From the NCBI RefSeq assembly GCF_047663525.1, contig NC_092589.1, positions 105,460,001 to 105,524,000 on the forward strand: DNA of 64,000 nucleotides, read 5' to 3'. The position numbers were made by a program, and so were the translations under genes. Origin of the DNA: Anas platyrhynchos (lineage: Eukaryota > Chordata > Aves > Anseriformes > Anatidae). Each line of letters opens with the position of its first letter. Positions within the stretch are counted from its first letter, which is position 1. Below, one piece after another: positions 12,020 to 24,359 of the stretch. The notes under the pieces were generated by a model. It made no database searches. It was not told the DNA's origin and saw only the letters and a program-made list of their open reading frames with translations.

Positions 12020-12105
12020 CTCAGGCAGGCCTGCGGCCGGGGCCCGGCTCCGCGGAGCGGCGGGAGGCGGAGGTGCGGCGGCGGCGCGGCCGCGTCTGAC
12101 AAAGC
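12020..12105 (-). other. ODC1: ODC1 exon 1 (non-coding leader)
   Basis: GC-rich leader exon. The donor GTGAG lies at 12019-12015, after an exon end reading CTGCCTGAG. The start is placed near 12100-12105 because a GCTTTGTCAG sequence there resembles the mammalian cap region and lies about 25-30 nt downstream of the TATA box. No ATG occurs in it. Mammalian ODC1 has a second non-coding exon between this one and the start-codon exon; I could not place it with confidence in the 2 kb intron. Confidence 0.7.
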
Positions 12106-12127
12106 GGTGGTGGCGGCGCGGCGCCCC

Positions 12128-12135
12128 TATTTATA
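12128..12135 (-). promoter_or_regulatory. ODC1: ODC1 TATA box
   Basis: Minus-strand TATAAATA, flanked by GC-rich DNA and placed about 25-30 nt before the inferred cap site near 12102. TATA boxes are a known feature of vertebrate ODC1 promoters. Confidence 0.85.
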
Positions 12136-12224
12136 GGCCCCGGCGGCGTTGCCATGGCAACGCACCAGCTCAAACCAGCCCCGAGCGGCTGCGGCCGGGC
12201 CGGCGCCGCGAGCGGCCGCTATTG

Positions 12225-12231
12225 TGACGTC
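12225..12231. promoter_or_regulatory. CRE-like site TGACGTC
   Basis: TGACGTCG about 90 nt upstream of the TATA box, one base from the palindromic CRE. cAMP-responsive and CREB/ATF-bound elements are established in mammalian ODC1 promoters; function here is inferred from position and sequence. Confidence 0.65.
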
Positions 12232-12301
12232 GGCGGCGCGGAGCACGCGAGGCGGAGGGACACGCCCCGCGGAGGGACACACGGCTCCGAGAGCCACGCC
12301 C

Positions 12302-12306
12302 ATTGG
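12302..12306 (-). promoter_or_regulatory. CCAAT box
   Basis: ATTGG on the plus strand gives CCAAT in the orientation of ODC1, about 200 nt upstream of the inferred start. A typical NF-Y position, but not otherwise verified. Confidence 0.5.
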
Positions 12307-12312
12307 CTCACG

Positions 12313-12368
12313 CCCCGCCCATCAGCCCCAAGCCCCGCCCCCCGCGCTGAAGCCCGCCCGCCCCGCCC
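12313..12368 (-). promoter_or_regulatory. Cluster of GC boxes (Sp1-type)
   Basis: Three GGGCGGGG boxes on the ODC1 strand (12313-12320, 12333-12340, 12361-12368). Sp1-type sites upstream of TATA and CRE are known in ODC1 promoters of mammals. Confidence 0.6.
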
Positions 12369-14149
12369 CTGAGGTGCGCTGAGCGCGTCGGGGCTCTGCC
12401 CTCACAGGAGGCCGCTGTGTGTGTGTCTCTGTGCCTGTTTCCTCGATTTTTTTCCTTCTTTTCTCGCAGTTTCTAAATAAAAGATGGCGCTTCGGTGCGC
12501 CAACAGCTGTACGTTGTCCCTGCCGTTGCACAAGCAGCCCCACACCACCCCTCTTCATGCACAGTTCCCCCTACACATTGCCCCTGCCGTGCAAAAACAG
12601 TCCCGAGAGTACGCAATTTGTACCCAAAACACATCCCGGGCATCTTTCACCACACGTTTTCCAAGCACGCAGCTTCTTTGTGCTGCAAACACGGTGTTAC
12701 ATGCTTTTAGCAGCAAACCGAAATAGCCCCTCGCCACAGCAAGGTTACAGAGCGTACAGCTCCGCGCAGCAGGCGGCCAAAAACCTCGTGAAGTTACCGT
12801 AAACCCTCACCACACGGCTCAGTTTCCTAACTCTGTTTCCTAATTTGCCTTCGCTGGGGGAAGCAGCCCCCGTGTACCCAAAAGGAGCCGTCCGCAGGCA
12901 CGCGCCGTGAGGCGAAGCGCCCTGCTCTGACCCCGCAGCTGGGGCAGCTCCGGTCCTTCACGTTTTGGGATCCGAGACCAAAAAGAAACCGAAAAACAAG
13001 CCAGTGCTCTCAGGCACATCCCTAAATAGACCTGATACTGCAAGCTGTTGGCCTCTGCGTGAGCTCAGCCCTCATAGCTGAGGCAGGCTGTGAGGTTTTT
13101 ATTCACTATATTTAATACAAGAGCTCTATATTCGTTCTATAGGCAACACGTAATGGTCAAACAGGCTTAGATAGAGTCATCTTGCCTTGCTGGCATTGAA
13201 GACAATGTCAAAATTCCCCAGGAGCTAGCTTGAAAAACAGAGGTCAGCCTGCTCCATGGGGTCGGGGAGGGAAAAGCCCCTGTGTGCATCCCCCAGCCCC
13301 ACAGGGCGCTGTGTGTGCACGTGGTGCCCACTGATGTTTGCTCACAAAGGCTTGGCTTCTGGTTAATGTGTCTGAACACAGAGCTCTCAGCACGTGTTTT
13401 GTGCTTTGAGGTACAAGTGAGGATGACTGGGAGTCATCCTCGGTGTCCCTGTTTTCACCACGGCCTTCTCCTCCGCTGGCTTTTGCTGTCTTCGGGTAGA
13501 CAAGTGACAGGAACGCAAAGGACATCTTGTTCCTTACTATAATGCAAAACAAAAAAGCTTAGCAGAAGTCTTCCCTGGGTTTATGACATTAGGCTTGAGT
13601 GGTCATCTCCGTCAGGAGGAATCGATAGCGTGGAGGCTAGATGTGAATAGCCTGCATGATGCATCAAATCTGCGTCAGACCCTTTGGAAGAAACAAGACA
13701 CAAGGGTAAAATTTGGAAGATTTTAAAGTCTGGATGTGTTAAACATGAGAAATGTTCACTCTTGTCTCTGCTAATGCTAGGTGTATACATGTAGCCAAGG
13801 GTTTCACAGACTAAGTGAGATCTTCCAAAGGTTTCCATGTCAGGGGAAGGGAGTAGTGCAGCATTTGGAGCAGACATTTCACTTCTGGAAAGGATTTCAT
13901 GCAATAGAAGTACTGTGAGACTACAGATCAAATGTTAAATGAATTTCAAGAGAAAGCGTGTTGGCTCCTTACTTTTCATTCATCTTCTGGGAGATGGAAG
14001 TGTTGCAGTTTCACCTACGCAATACCCACAGAGCCACTGCACATCTGGTCCAGTGTCATCAGCTGCAAACGGCTGTGAAGCAACACGTCACAGCTGGAAG
14101 CACCACGTTTTGGATTATGATTGCAGTTGAATCAGAATTAGTTTAACCT

Positions 14150-14358
14150 AGGGAAGAGCAATTTCAAAGGTGGATAGCTTAGGGGTGGCTACAAAGATGG
14201 TGCAAAATGCTTCTGGGCATTGCCAGGCAGTATAGCGAGGAGCAATGGCTATAGGTTGTGACATTGGAAGATCGGGTTGGACATCAGGAGAAACTTCTCC
14301 TGGAGGGTAGAGCAGTCCTGAGGCAGGTACTGAGAGGGGTGGGATGTCCACACCTGGA
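14150..14358 (+). mobile_element. CR1 LINE fragment (3' region)
   Basis: Shows the CR1 3' progression: GGTGGCTACAAAGATGGTGC, GGAGCAATGGCTATAGG, GGTTGGACATCAGGAGAAAC and GGATGTCCACACCTGGAG. It is diverged with no open frame, so it is an old 5'- and 3'-truncated copy. Limits are approximate. Confidence 0.6.
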
Positions 14359-15217
14359 GATTAAAACAAGTATGGTTTGAGCCATTAAAGGTGTGAGTAG
14401 AGAAGTGCCTGTGTGTCGGGGCCAGGGCCAGGAGGGCACGGAGGGATGGAAGGTGCCTGTTGCAGAGCCCAGCAGCCCTTCTCCTGGCTCTCCTTCAGAC
14501 AGACGTGGTGAGCAGGACAGATGGATGTCCTCACAGCCTGGGGACAGGCAGCGTGGTTCTCTGAGCCTGTGCTGGGGGGAAGGAAGAGCAGAGAGCTCTG
14601 TTTGGGAGGGGGGTGCACCCATCTGTCCTCGGGCAACTTGTGCAATAAGTGCCTGAGAGCCTGTGTTCCTCATTTTCCTGCAAAAGCACCCAGCAGAAGG
14701 ACCAAGAGAGCAAATCTGGTGCATCACGAAGCATGTTTGGTGGTGCCGCTGAAGTCCTATGTCCACTGCAGATGTCAACAGGTTGTGGCTGAGCTGGACG
14801 TAGCCTCCACCTCCTCTCCCAGGTTGAAGGAACCTGACAAACTCAGCTTTGGGAGAGTCAAACCTCGGATCTGAACTTGGTGCTCTGCTCAGTCCTTTCA
14901 TTAGCGAGATGGACGTAACTATTGGCAGCAGCTTCAGGGCGTGAAAAGAGGAATTTGTCTCAATGTGATGCCCGGAGGCACGCAGAGGGCTTTTTGTTTG
15001 GCAAACAGCCTCGGTCCTGCAGTTGTCCCATGCACAGGACCTGCCTGGAGTCAAAAGGAGCTCTGTGCACGAAGCGTTGGAGCACAAGGAAGGATCAGGC
15101 CCTCAGAGGTATATTTTCATCATAATGTTTGAAGATTTACGTGTATAACTACGCAACTCAGGGTGAGACTGTGCCTCTAAGGCAAAACACATGAGCTCAT
15201 ATAAAGAATTTATCATT

Positions 15218-15340
15218 ATAATAACAATTTGCATTTCTATAGAACCTTTGATCTTAGGATCTCAAAGTGCTTAACAAACACAAATTAATTAATCCTCACA
15301 ACTCTCCTGCGAGGTAGACATGTATTATGGAGAGACGCTA
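15218..15340 (+). mobile_element. Ancient amniote MIR-like element
   Basis: Contains ordered blocks typical of the widespread amniote MIR-type SINE: GGATCTCAAAGTGCTTAACA, TTAATTAATCCTCACAACTC and TGCGAGGTAGACATGTATTAT. It is well preserved for an element of that age. Family assignment is from memory of the consensus. Confidence 0.6.
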
Positions 15341-17744
15341 GCAGCTAGCTTTCCATTATAAGTCTCATTTTAACTACCTCCTAACTTTGCCAAAACTAAA
15401 CCAATACACACAAAAATTTCACAAGCATGATCTTGTCCGTGGGTAGGATCTTTTTAGAAATTCTGGGGCAAATGGGATAAGATAGTATAAGATAAGTAGG
15501 TTAAATGGGGAGACCAGGAATATATCCCTGAATGAACTAATGCACATGCTCCAGTAGTCCAGAGGGGAAGGAAATGCAGAATTGGGGGTAGACACTTGCT
15601 TCTCCGTAACTTGCCAGCACGGAGATTCCAAGGTGGTAAGTGGTTATTCATCATCCGTGACACCAGTTATTAAATCAGGGAGCCAGAGGAGTGCAGGAGG
15701 TGACCTGCTTTTCCAAACAGAAGGGTCCTTCTCCAGGAACTGCGTTTAGCCCTGGCTCCGAAGAGGAAATTGCTGAGAGCCACATCTTGCCTCCTCCACG
15801 CAGCCCCTTCTTAAAAGGGGGCCGCCTTGGGAAGAGGCCAGCGTCTCGGGTGGAAGATCACCTTCAAGGAGAGGCTGCCAGAGAAAACCAGAGCCTGGCA
15901 GCGCTCCCGCGTCAGGGATGGAGAGCGAGAATGAATTCTTCCGCAAGAAAAATCCCTGTCAAAAAAAAAAAATAGAAAAGAAAAGCAAACCAGCCCAGGA
16001 AAAAACACCTCTGACTCCTCAGAGCTACCCAGACCTGGGGCCCGGGTGTGGAGGAGCCAGCAGGGATTTTTTTTTTCCCTGTTCCCGTCCTCCTGCCATA
16101 GGTGGGCAGGGTGTAGGTGGGCAGCGGGGCAGAGGCTTGTCCGCTGGCCGCACGGCAGGGCTAGGAGTCTGTTCCTGCAGGTCTATGCCAAGAGCAAATT
16201 GCTGCCACTCCCAGGAGGAAGGAGGAGGACAAGGGATTATGACTCAGGTGTCTTTAGGGTGGTACAGCCTCCAGGGACTCTTAGCGAGCTGGTGGAGCCC
16301 GTGCCCTGGGCTCAGCCCCGACCAGCGCACAACCCCTGCAGCAGAAACGGGTGCACGGCACAGGCTGTGCGGGTCAGCCTTGCTCTGCTTGTCATCAGCG
16401 AGCTTTTGGGCAGCCTCTGGACTCCAGGAGATGACTCAGAGCCTGGATGAGGGTTGTTGTGACGACAAGCAGGGGCAGCAGGCAGCTGTGTGGCAGTGAT
16501 GCAGCACCGAGCTTCATCCCCCCACACGCTGCTGCCTGGCTAGGCAGCGCTGGTTTGGGTCACTCGCTTAAAACCACGCTTAAAAAAAATAATAAATAAA
16601 TAAGGCAAAGCCTGAAAATGACTCACGGAGGTTTTGTAACATCTCCGTTCGTGAGCTGGTCGTTGGAGAGGTTTTCAAGGGTGGTTGGGATGTGCAGCAG
16701 ATAGCGCGTGCCGTGTGGGAAGTGCTGTGCGCCGTGGGTGCAGTCATCTGGGGGATCCAGCGGGAACAGACTGGTGAAGGGAGGGGATTTCATCCCAAGC
16801 AGAGGGCCAGGGGATCCTGCTCCCAGCACATATTCTTTGGATATAGACAGTGGAGGTGATGGGCAGCCACCCCCCTGCCCCTTTGTCACCTCCCCGAGTG
16901 CTGCAATCAGTGCTGCTGCAGCGCTGTTATCACGGGAGAGCAGAAGACCCAAGTATTTTTCAGGCTCCTGAGGAATGACGACCTTGATTCCTCTGCTCTT
17001 GCCCATGTCGAATTGTACCTTACTCCAGCTGGTTACAGCAGGATGAGAAGATAATCAGGGAGAGCATCGCTAGTGGGTCTTACTGAACTTCAAACATGTC
17101 CGCTTGACATTTCACATGCATGGGTTCTTTCATACAAAAGTAGACCAAAAAAAAAATCCACAATAAAAATCAAACACGAGGATTTTTCTCTACTAACACT
17201 CGTGGTCAGTGTAGGGATACTCTGCAGATGCTGCTTACATCTGGAAGGGACCTGCACCTACCACACTGGTCTTCCCTGCCGACTGTTCTCCAGGCGAGTG
17301 CTTTGAACACAGCCTCAACTTCAGGATGAAACAGCAGGAGAAATGCTTCGAGCTTTGGTCTGTGAGGACCAACCTACTGAAGCAAGCAGCAGAAGAGGAT
17401 TACTCAGTGTAAGCAGCTTTGCTTGTGCTGTTAAACCACACCAGAAGTTATCTGCTTGCTGTTATTTCCCCGAGTCCTTCCACGTGTGACAGCGACACAC
17501 CTCAGGTTGATTTCTGTGGCATGACAAAGCCTGGGATTTACCTTTGGCTACTCCTTCAGCTATGGGGTCAGACCATTCTGCTGGGTGCTTCGGCTGGGTG
17601 CATCTCCCAAGCCGGGAGATGAATGCCCTAATCACAAGGCCAGAGAAAGGCTTTCTCAGTCTTCCTTCCCCTGCTCTCGTGCCTGGTGGCACAGTGTGGT
17701 GGCCGCACACCAGCAGGGAGCTCAGCCCCACCACGCTGCAGAAG

Positions 17745-17835
17745 TTCACGGGTTGAGATAAGGACAGGGAGATCACTCACCAATTACTATCATAAGCAAA
17801 ATGTGAGGGAGATTAATGTGATGTACCACAGGGCA
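17745..17835 (-). mobile_element. LTR fragment of an avian endogenous retrovirus
   Basis: CACGGGTTGAGATAAGGACA followed by GGGAGATCACTCACCAATTA is a hallmark of the 3' part of a common bird LTR, here in antisense. It appears to be the same family as the larger copy at 60.3-61.1 kb but a different portion, so it is an independent relic. Confidence 0.6.
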
Positions 17836-19736
17836 TTTCAGTGGGTCGGAAGCCATTCGCAGTGCATTAATGCAAAGCGGAGCCAGCGCCCTCTCTGCAG
17901 GTGGGTAGCGAGACTCCTTGCTCTGTTTCACACATGCCTACGTTGACATTTGTATTTACATTATAGTCAGAATACTTGAACCTAGAATTAGGTGAATAAC
18001 TCAATTATTTTCTCTATTTTAACCATCATGTTCCTTAAACTTTTCCTACTTGGCAGTCACGGTATTTAGAAGATATTTGTGAAAATGTTTCCCAGGAGAA
18101 TTGCTGTGTAAAGCACCTGCAGGAGGGAACGTCATACCAGAAGCACCTGGGGAAGGCCATCACTTCATGTCGGCCCAAAAAGTGAATGAATCACTGCCAA
18201 CAATGCTGCCACCATGAAAGAGAAAGGGCGATTGGGGAATCACGGTGGTGTTGGCATCATTTCCACAAGGACCTCAAAGACCAGGTTTCCCAGCAGAGGT
18301 AAAACACGGTGGCTGCAGGTGGGAAGGACAGTTTGATGCTATGAAAAAACATCATTTTGAATGATGTGTTTTGAATTTTGCACTGATGGGATAGAAATAT
18401 AAAGAAATGTAATATCTTTTAATTATGTGCTAGCCAGAGCACAGAGATGTCAAACACTTAGTGACACATGGCTGTAGTTTTCTATGACTCACTCTTATTT
18501 CTCTATTTTTCCCTCTTTCCACTGCATTTCCCTATATTCTTTTGCTAGGCACTTGAATTACATATTTTACATACACAAATTGTTTTCTTATAACTGACTA
18601 CAATGTTAGTTTACTTCTGTTCTCAGGAATTAAGAAATCTTGTTAGTGTTGAAGAAGTCACCAGAGCCTCTTACTCCCAATGTCTGATTCCAGGAAGAAA
18701 CAACACTTGGACGGAAATAATGTGTAGTTTCTAGTCAGCTTTGTTTTGCCTTTCTCATCATCTGTCCCCCCATGGTGGTTCTTTCATGTGCTGAACAGCT
18801 TGTAGGTGTACGGTCTGCTGGTGGAAAAAGCCTGGTCCCAGACATTGGGCAAATCCCCAGCACCTTCATTCCTGATGCAGCCTGCAATGTACTTGTGCTG
18901 TAAAGAGGAAATTGGAAAGAAATGACAAAGAGGGAAGGGCGAAGTGCAAATCTGTGCAAGGAGACATCAAGGCTGATGGACCTTTAGTAGTTCAACACTG
19001 CAAGCTTTGGTAAGATTTCTTTCATGTTCATTCGTGGTTAAAAACCTCAATGCTTTTTGATGTTTGATTAATTTCACTGTGCATATTTGGGTATTTGGGA
19101 AAGCAGGGCTGTAGAGTGCACTCCATACACTCCTGTTTCTACGATTTACCTCTTATACCATCATGTACTGGCTGGCAAAAATCGTGGTGCCACAACCCAA
19201 GCATGAAGTCCTGTCTGTGCACAGAGCCACACGAGGCTGGCTCCGCTGGTAACGCTAGAAACACGGTGCCATCGCCCTGGGGGGACACCCCCTGTGGGAG
19301 CCACAGGGAGCATGTGTCCCTTCCACAAAGCCATCCAGATCTCCTGGCAAAAAAACACATCACTGTCTGTCTTCACCACTGCTAGAAGGATCCTGGATGC
19401 CTGAAGCTAGAGGTAACACCTTGGCCTTTGTCTTTTTTCTTTTTTTTTTTTTTCACAGTCATAAAATAAGGATAATGATGCTGACTTTTTTTTAAAGAGC
19501 TTCTGACATTCACAGATGAAAAAAAAAATAAACTTGTAAGAGGCAATTATTACTGTTACATACCTTTGGTTAAAGAGGCCGATGACGTTTCTACGACATT
19601 TTACAATCCACATGAAATGCGGCTGTAATAAAAATAATGACAAGCACGATCAACGGAGAATGCTTGGTTGTGGTATTTGGCAAAGCGACAGCTTGGCCTG
19701 CATCTTTTCCTCTGTATTTCCTACAGGAAAAAAAAA

Positions 19737-19763
19737 TAAATAATAATAATAATAATAATAAAT
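19737..19763 (+). repeat. (AAT)n microsatellite
   Basis: About nine AAT units, following a poly-A run. A simple repeat. Confidence 0.9.
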
Positions 19764-20825
19764 CAGCAGATGCCTCTTGCTAGTAAAAGCAAAGCTCTAC
19801 CAAATTCAATATATCCAGGACTTTTCCAGGCTGCAGAGAAAATGCATGGGTTGAGTTATCTGCTCTCCAGCTCCCTGTGGCAGCAGGAGAGCAGAGTCAC
19901 AACGTTTTGGTCCGTGGCCACTCACAGATTGGTTCTTCCATGTTTCGATCCTTTTCAAACAGTTTTTTATTAGCTATCTTCACGCCTTCCCTTTTGAAAG
20001 CAAGTTTAGCTGGGCTGGATTAGGTTATACAGAGAGCCTTGGTGTAACCAAATCTACTCCACTGATGAGGCTCAGTGTTGTGCGTCGCCACCAATTTTGT
20101 GGTTGAAGGGAAGGCGTGACAAAATGCAGATGCTACAGTGAAGGATGTAATCCTCCACGACCATTTGGCAGAAACTTGTTCTTGGGAAATAGGAGACCGA
20201 GGCAGACCACGGGATGAACTAAATGCGAGGCTTAAAATACATATAACGGGCTTGCTGCTACTCGGTGATCAGTTATCTCGCTGCCAGAAAGTAGCAGAGA
20301 GGGTTTTGAGGTTAAATTTTGCAAGAAAAGCTCTCATGAAAATCCGTGCCTTCAAATCCCAAACCAAAACTTTGATTTATGCCCTGGCCTCCTCGCTGAA
20401 TCCTAGCCTAAACCTAACCTAGGTTCGAATTTATATGCAGGGGCCCATCTCCAGCCACAGTGAGGCTTTGAAAGAGGCGGCAGAGATTTGGGGATGAAAC
20501 TTGCTGAAGGTTTGCCAGACAGACACTGCACCACCAGACTTTCTGAGGATGTCACTAAAGCAGCCACTGTCACCTTCTCCACTCCCTGAACTGGAGACAA
20601 GTGGAAATGCAGCACGGAGGAGCACGGAGGAAGGAACTTCTCCTCTGCAGGTGCTTCTGCCCGCGGCACAGCACCTCCGGCTGCGCTGGGGAACTCGGCC
20701 CTGCTCCAGGACCTTTCTTTGAGCAGAAAGAGGTAAGTGGATGAAGCAACTCCCAGTGCATGGGAGGTGGAAGTATGAGCCTGGAGAGGTTGCTGGTGCC
20801 AGTAGAGGTGAAGGCTCGTGGCCAT

Positions 20826-21075
20826 GTTCAGCTTGGTGTCCACCAGGACCCCCGTGTCCATCCCTTCAGACTGGGTGCCCCAGCACATCCTGGTGCCTGG
20901 CGTTGTTCCTCCCCAGGTGCAGGACTTTGCAAGTCTCCTTGCTGAACCTCACGAGATCTTTGTTCCCCTCCTCTCCAGCCCATCGAGGTCCCCCAGGACG
21001 GCAGCACGGCCCTCTGGTGACTCAGCCATTCCTCCCGGTTTCGTGTCATCTCCGAATTTACTGAGGGAAGTGCCA
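20826..21075 (-). mobile_element. CR1 LINE fragment, reverse transcriptase region (antisense)
   Basis: On the minus strand it reads like the CR1 reverse-transcriptase segment after the catalytic motif: CCTCAGTAAATTCGGAGATG, then the GAGGTTCAGCAAGG, GTCCTGCACCTGGGGAGGAA and GTGGACACCAAGCTGAACAT blocks that code for KVLHLGRN and LVDTKLNM. The frame is broken, so the copy is inactive. Confidence 0.75.
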
Positions 21076-23234
21076 TGCTAGGAGGATTGTGAGCTGGGGG
21101 TGGCTGTGAAAAAAGAAAGGCATGATCCAGGGATGACTCAGGCTAGGTATTTCCTGAGTAAGCTTTAAAATCACAAAACCTTGCAGAATAACACTGAACT
21201 GCAATCATTCTCTCATTTTCCCTCAAACTCAATTATCCTCTGCCAATGTGCAGGCAAAATATATATACCACAGTTATGTTAAAATGTGTTAAAATCACCT
21301 GTGGTCTGCCATCCTGACTGCTCCTGCTTCATTTTCTCTATCTATTTCTTCTTCTCTTATCTCTTGCTTTACAATGTTTTGAAGAAACCTTTCTCCTCTG
21401 TTTCTGTTTCCATAGTCAGATGAGCTCATGGTTGATGACTACATCTCCTGGACCCCAGAATCGGAGTAATCACAGTAGTGAGTGCTCAGAGCTAACAAGA
21501 ATAACAGAAACAGGGGAGAAATGAGGAGCTTCACACCCAGCCTGAGCAGCAGGGGCACCAGGTAGCAGCAAGGGGATTTATCCGAACCAGGGTTTGTCCA
21601 CATCGCGTGGTTACACCAGGAGGCAGGGGGAATCTTTAACCACCCCGGGTCCCAGATCTCAGGTCTTTGCTATATCTGGAGGTTTCTCTCCAAAGGTTTC
21701 AGTGCTGGAGGGCTGTGGAGCCCTGTTTACAGTGCCCTCCATCTTCCTGCCTCTCCCGGTGGCAGAGGAGCTCCAACACCACCACTTCCCACAGACAGGA
21801 GGAACAAAGCGATGGGCTCATCTGGAGCTGCTGCTCACCAGCCCATGCGTGATGATGGGCTACTGATTGGCCTTTGCCATTAACTTACTGGCCTGATTCG
21901 GACGGGTTCAGAGATGTCCAGGGTCATAAGCAGAAGTGAAGATGCTGCTTTCAAGAAAGGAATAAAATTAACTGCACAGCACCTCAAAATAAATAAATAA
22001 ATTAATTAATAATAAAAGTCCCTTCTGTTGTCTACATTTGCTTCAAAGAAAGTTGATTTGAAACAAGAAGAGACAGAAAATTTCTACCATAGGCAATGAG
22101 CGTGGTCAGAAACCCATCAGTGCCAGTACCTGCGTGACTGCAGACCTCCCTGCATGGGACTGGTGGGATAACTGCGTTCCCTGATGCTGATCTATTGCCC
22201 CATTTACCAGCCATGCAGGCACAATCATTGGGAGCTTCACCATGAATATTAAGATATAGACTTCATTCAAAGAGGAGTTTCTTCAGTCCTTAATTTGGAC
22301 AGCCACCTATGAAGCCGTAGTCTTGGTGCAGAAGAGCACTCGGCATGTGTTGACGTTGACCTTGAGCTCAAGCCCTGTAAGCTGCATTGCTTCTGCAGGC
22401 TTCCACATGCTGGTCTGAACTGGGGCCTTTGGATCTGAGCACTGGAGACTGCCACCTTCACGACCATCACCTTGAGCTTTGAGGCCTTCAGTCCCCTGCA
22501 GGAAAGGACCAAATCCACCAGAGCTGATCATACAGGGGAGCCACATGCAGGTGGGGCTCCCAAAGTGGATATCTGGATGAACATCAACACCGCCTTCTTT
22601 CCACCTCTTCCCCGTTGCCACCTGAGACCTTTCCTTTGTGTCAGACGTAGAATTCCCCTTGGTCTTGCAACAGAAGTGCAGGGGAGGTCTCTGCACGCCC
22701 CATCGCACGTCTGGGGAGCTGCTGGAGCACGACTGCACACAAAGATGTTGGGGGGCCATAGCCGGCAACCCCCGTGGTGCAGGGACCTCATCATCGGGGA
22801 TTTCTGTTCCTGACTCGCTCGGCGGCAGGATCGGGGCCCTTGCAGTGTGGGGGAGATTAGGATCAGGTTCTGTGTGGTATCGCTTGGAGGCCCGTGCCCT
22901 GCTCCCACCACACGGCTGAGAGCGATGCACTCAGCAGGAGGAAATGATTGCCTTGGAATGAGCTCATGCGGCAGCGCTCGTGTTCTGCGCGTGTCAGCAC
23001 TTCTGTGGACGCTCACGTTTGCAGATGTATGAATTACCCCTTGGCAGGCGTAGGTCTCACCCTCCTCTATGTACGCATGGATTTAAGGCGAGTGTAGAAC
23101 CGTATTTATTGTCGTAAGCTTTGCACTTGTCTTCTTGTTAATTTAGGTGGATAAGAAAATAGGGTTTTTTGTTATATGTGCATGTTGTCAGCCCCAACAA
23201 ATCATTCTGCTGGGCAGAAGCAATGAAAGGGGAA
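21076..23234. other. Non-coding stretch
   Basis: Unique sequence with an (AAAT)n-like run at about 21985-22015. A 207-codon minus-strand frame (22930-22307) overlaps frames on both strands and shows no domain. No exon recognised. Confidence 0.5.
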
Positions 23235-23286
23235 TGGACTGGGTGATCTTCTGAGGTTCCTCCAGCCCTATAATTCTCTGAAAAGA
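23235..23286 (+). mobile_element. CR1 3' tail fragment
   Basis: GGACTGGGTGATCTTCTGAG, then GTTCCTCCAGCCCTATAATT and CTCTGA match the last 50 nt of CR1 elements, which end in an ATTCTATGA-type repeat. A short, old remnant. Confidence 0.6.
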
Positions 23287-24359
23287 CCAGGGGCAAAGCT
23301 GATCTCATAAGACATTAAATAATCACAGCGTGTCTATTATGTAAAGCCCTTATTGTGTAAATCTGACAACTGTGGATATATTTTTTTTCATATTCCTTAT
23401 AAAGGAAGCATACATCTGGTCTATCATCATACACGGATGGCTGTAGGTAAAGGCAAACGAAGTCCCCAGGTTGAAGTCCTAATGCTTATTCCTAATTCTG
23501 CTACTCTATACAACTTGACCAAGGACAGTTCACTTGTTTTCCTTCCCATGGGCTATAAATAAGTCTGTTTGAATCTATACTTATTTATTCATTAGCCCGT
23601 ACAAGCCGGGGCCGTTTCAGGAGCCAGGGTTTGTCACACAGCTCCTGAAGCTCCCAATGGGTCTTCTCTGACTCTGATCACCCCCAGGTCCCACTGTGAC
23701 CCCGGTGGGGATGTGTGGGACCAGGAGGTGTCCCGGGGGCCCCCCAGGCACCCGCTGGGTGCGTGCAGGGTGCCCGGCCGCACCCCGGCCGCGCGCACGC
23801 AGAGGGCAGAGCACACACCCATGGGTGCCTGCTGAGCCCATTAAGCTGTTTAACAGGGGAAAAGAAAAGCCTTTAAAACATGATGCACTAATGACAGATT
23901 AATCCACCCGGGAGAACAGTCATAAAGGCAAACGGCACACAAAATGCAACACATCATTAAGTGCAAATGAACTATTAAGTAATAAGGATGGAAATTCGGG
24001 GTGCCGTGCGCGGGACCAACGAGTGCCCACTCACCCCGTGCCACAGGAGGATGTTTTGCCCTCATCTTTGAAGGCTTTACCCCCTGAGAGTCCCCTGGGA
24101 CAGATGTGAGCACCTTCTTGTAACTGTGTGGGTTACATGGTGGGGGTGTTTGGGCAGAGCAGCACAGACAGTGCCAGGATCCAGCCCGTGGTTCCTGTGC
24201 TCCTCTAACTGAGAAGCTCCTGAACCCATTTTCTACCCAAGCTTTCTGTCAGTTGAGGAGTCTGGAAAGGGTGACACCTCCCCTGAGCAGCGTGGCACCT
24301 CAAACCCCTCATCTGCCCTGGTTTCAAGGGTAAGGGATCCCCCACACTCAGTGCCGTGT

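Larger units (their letters stand above)
11620..12420. promoter_or_regulatory. CpG island over the ODC1 promoter and exon 1
   Basis: This block is strongly GC-rich with dense CpG, unlike the AT-rich DNA on both sides. It covers the first part of intron 1, exon 1, the TATA box and about 300 nt upstream. The limits were judged by eye. A CpG island of this size could also fire a divergent non-coding transcript to the right, but I see no transcript evidence for one. Confidence 0.85.
12421..20825. other. Upstream non-coding region, proximal part
   Basis: No host exon recognised. It contains a CR1 tail (about 14150), an ancient MIR-like element (about 15218), an LTR fragment (about 17745), A/T-rich simple repeats (16581-16602, 19438-19453, 19737-19763) and otherwise unique sequence. 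Minus-strand open frames up to 267 codons (15087-14284) have no recognisable domain and overlap repeat. Confidence 0.6.

Noticed and set aside
12149..12382. Open frames in the CpG island next to ODC1
   Set aside because: GC-rich promoter DNA opens frames by chance; no domain or splice context. A divergent transcript is possible but not shown by the sequence.
12470..12480. AATAAA near the CpG island edge
   Set aside because: An isolated hexamer without a preceding transcript or GT-rich element.
13318..13398. Two further CACGTG motifs upstream of ODC1
   Set aside because: They lie about 1.2 kb upstream outside the promoter, where mammals have no known E-box; possibly chance.
14284..15087. 267-codon minus-strand open frame
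   Set aside because: It overlaps the CR1 fragment at 14.15-14.36 kb and opposing frames, shows no domain, and has no splice or poly(A) context.
22307..22930. 207-codon minus-strand open frame
   Set aside because: Frames of similar length exist on both strands at the same place; no domain.
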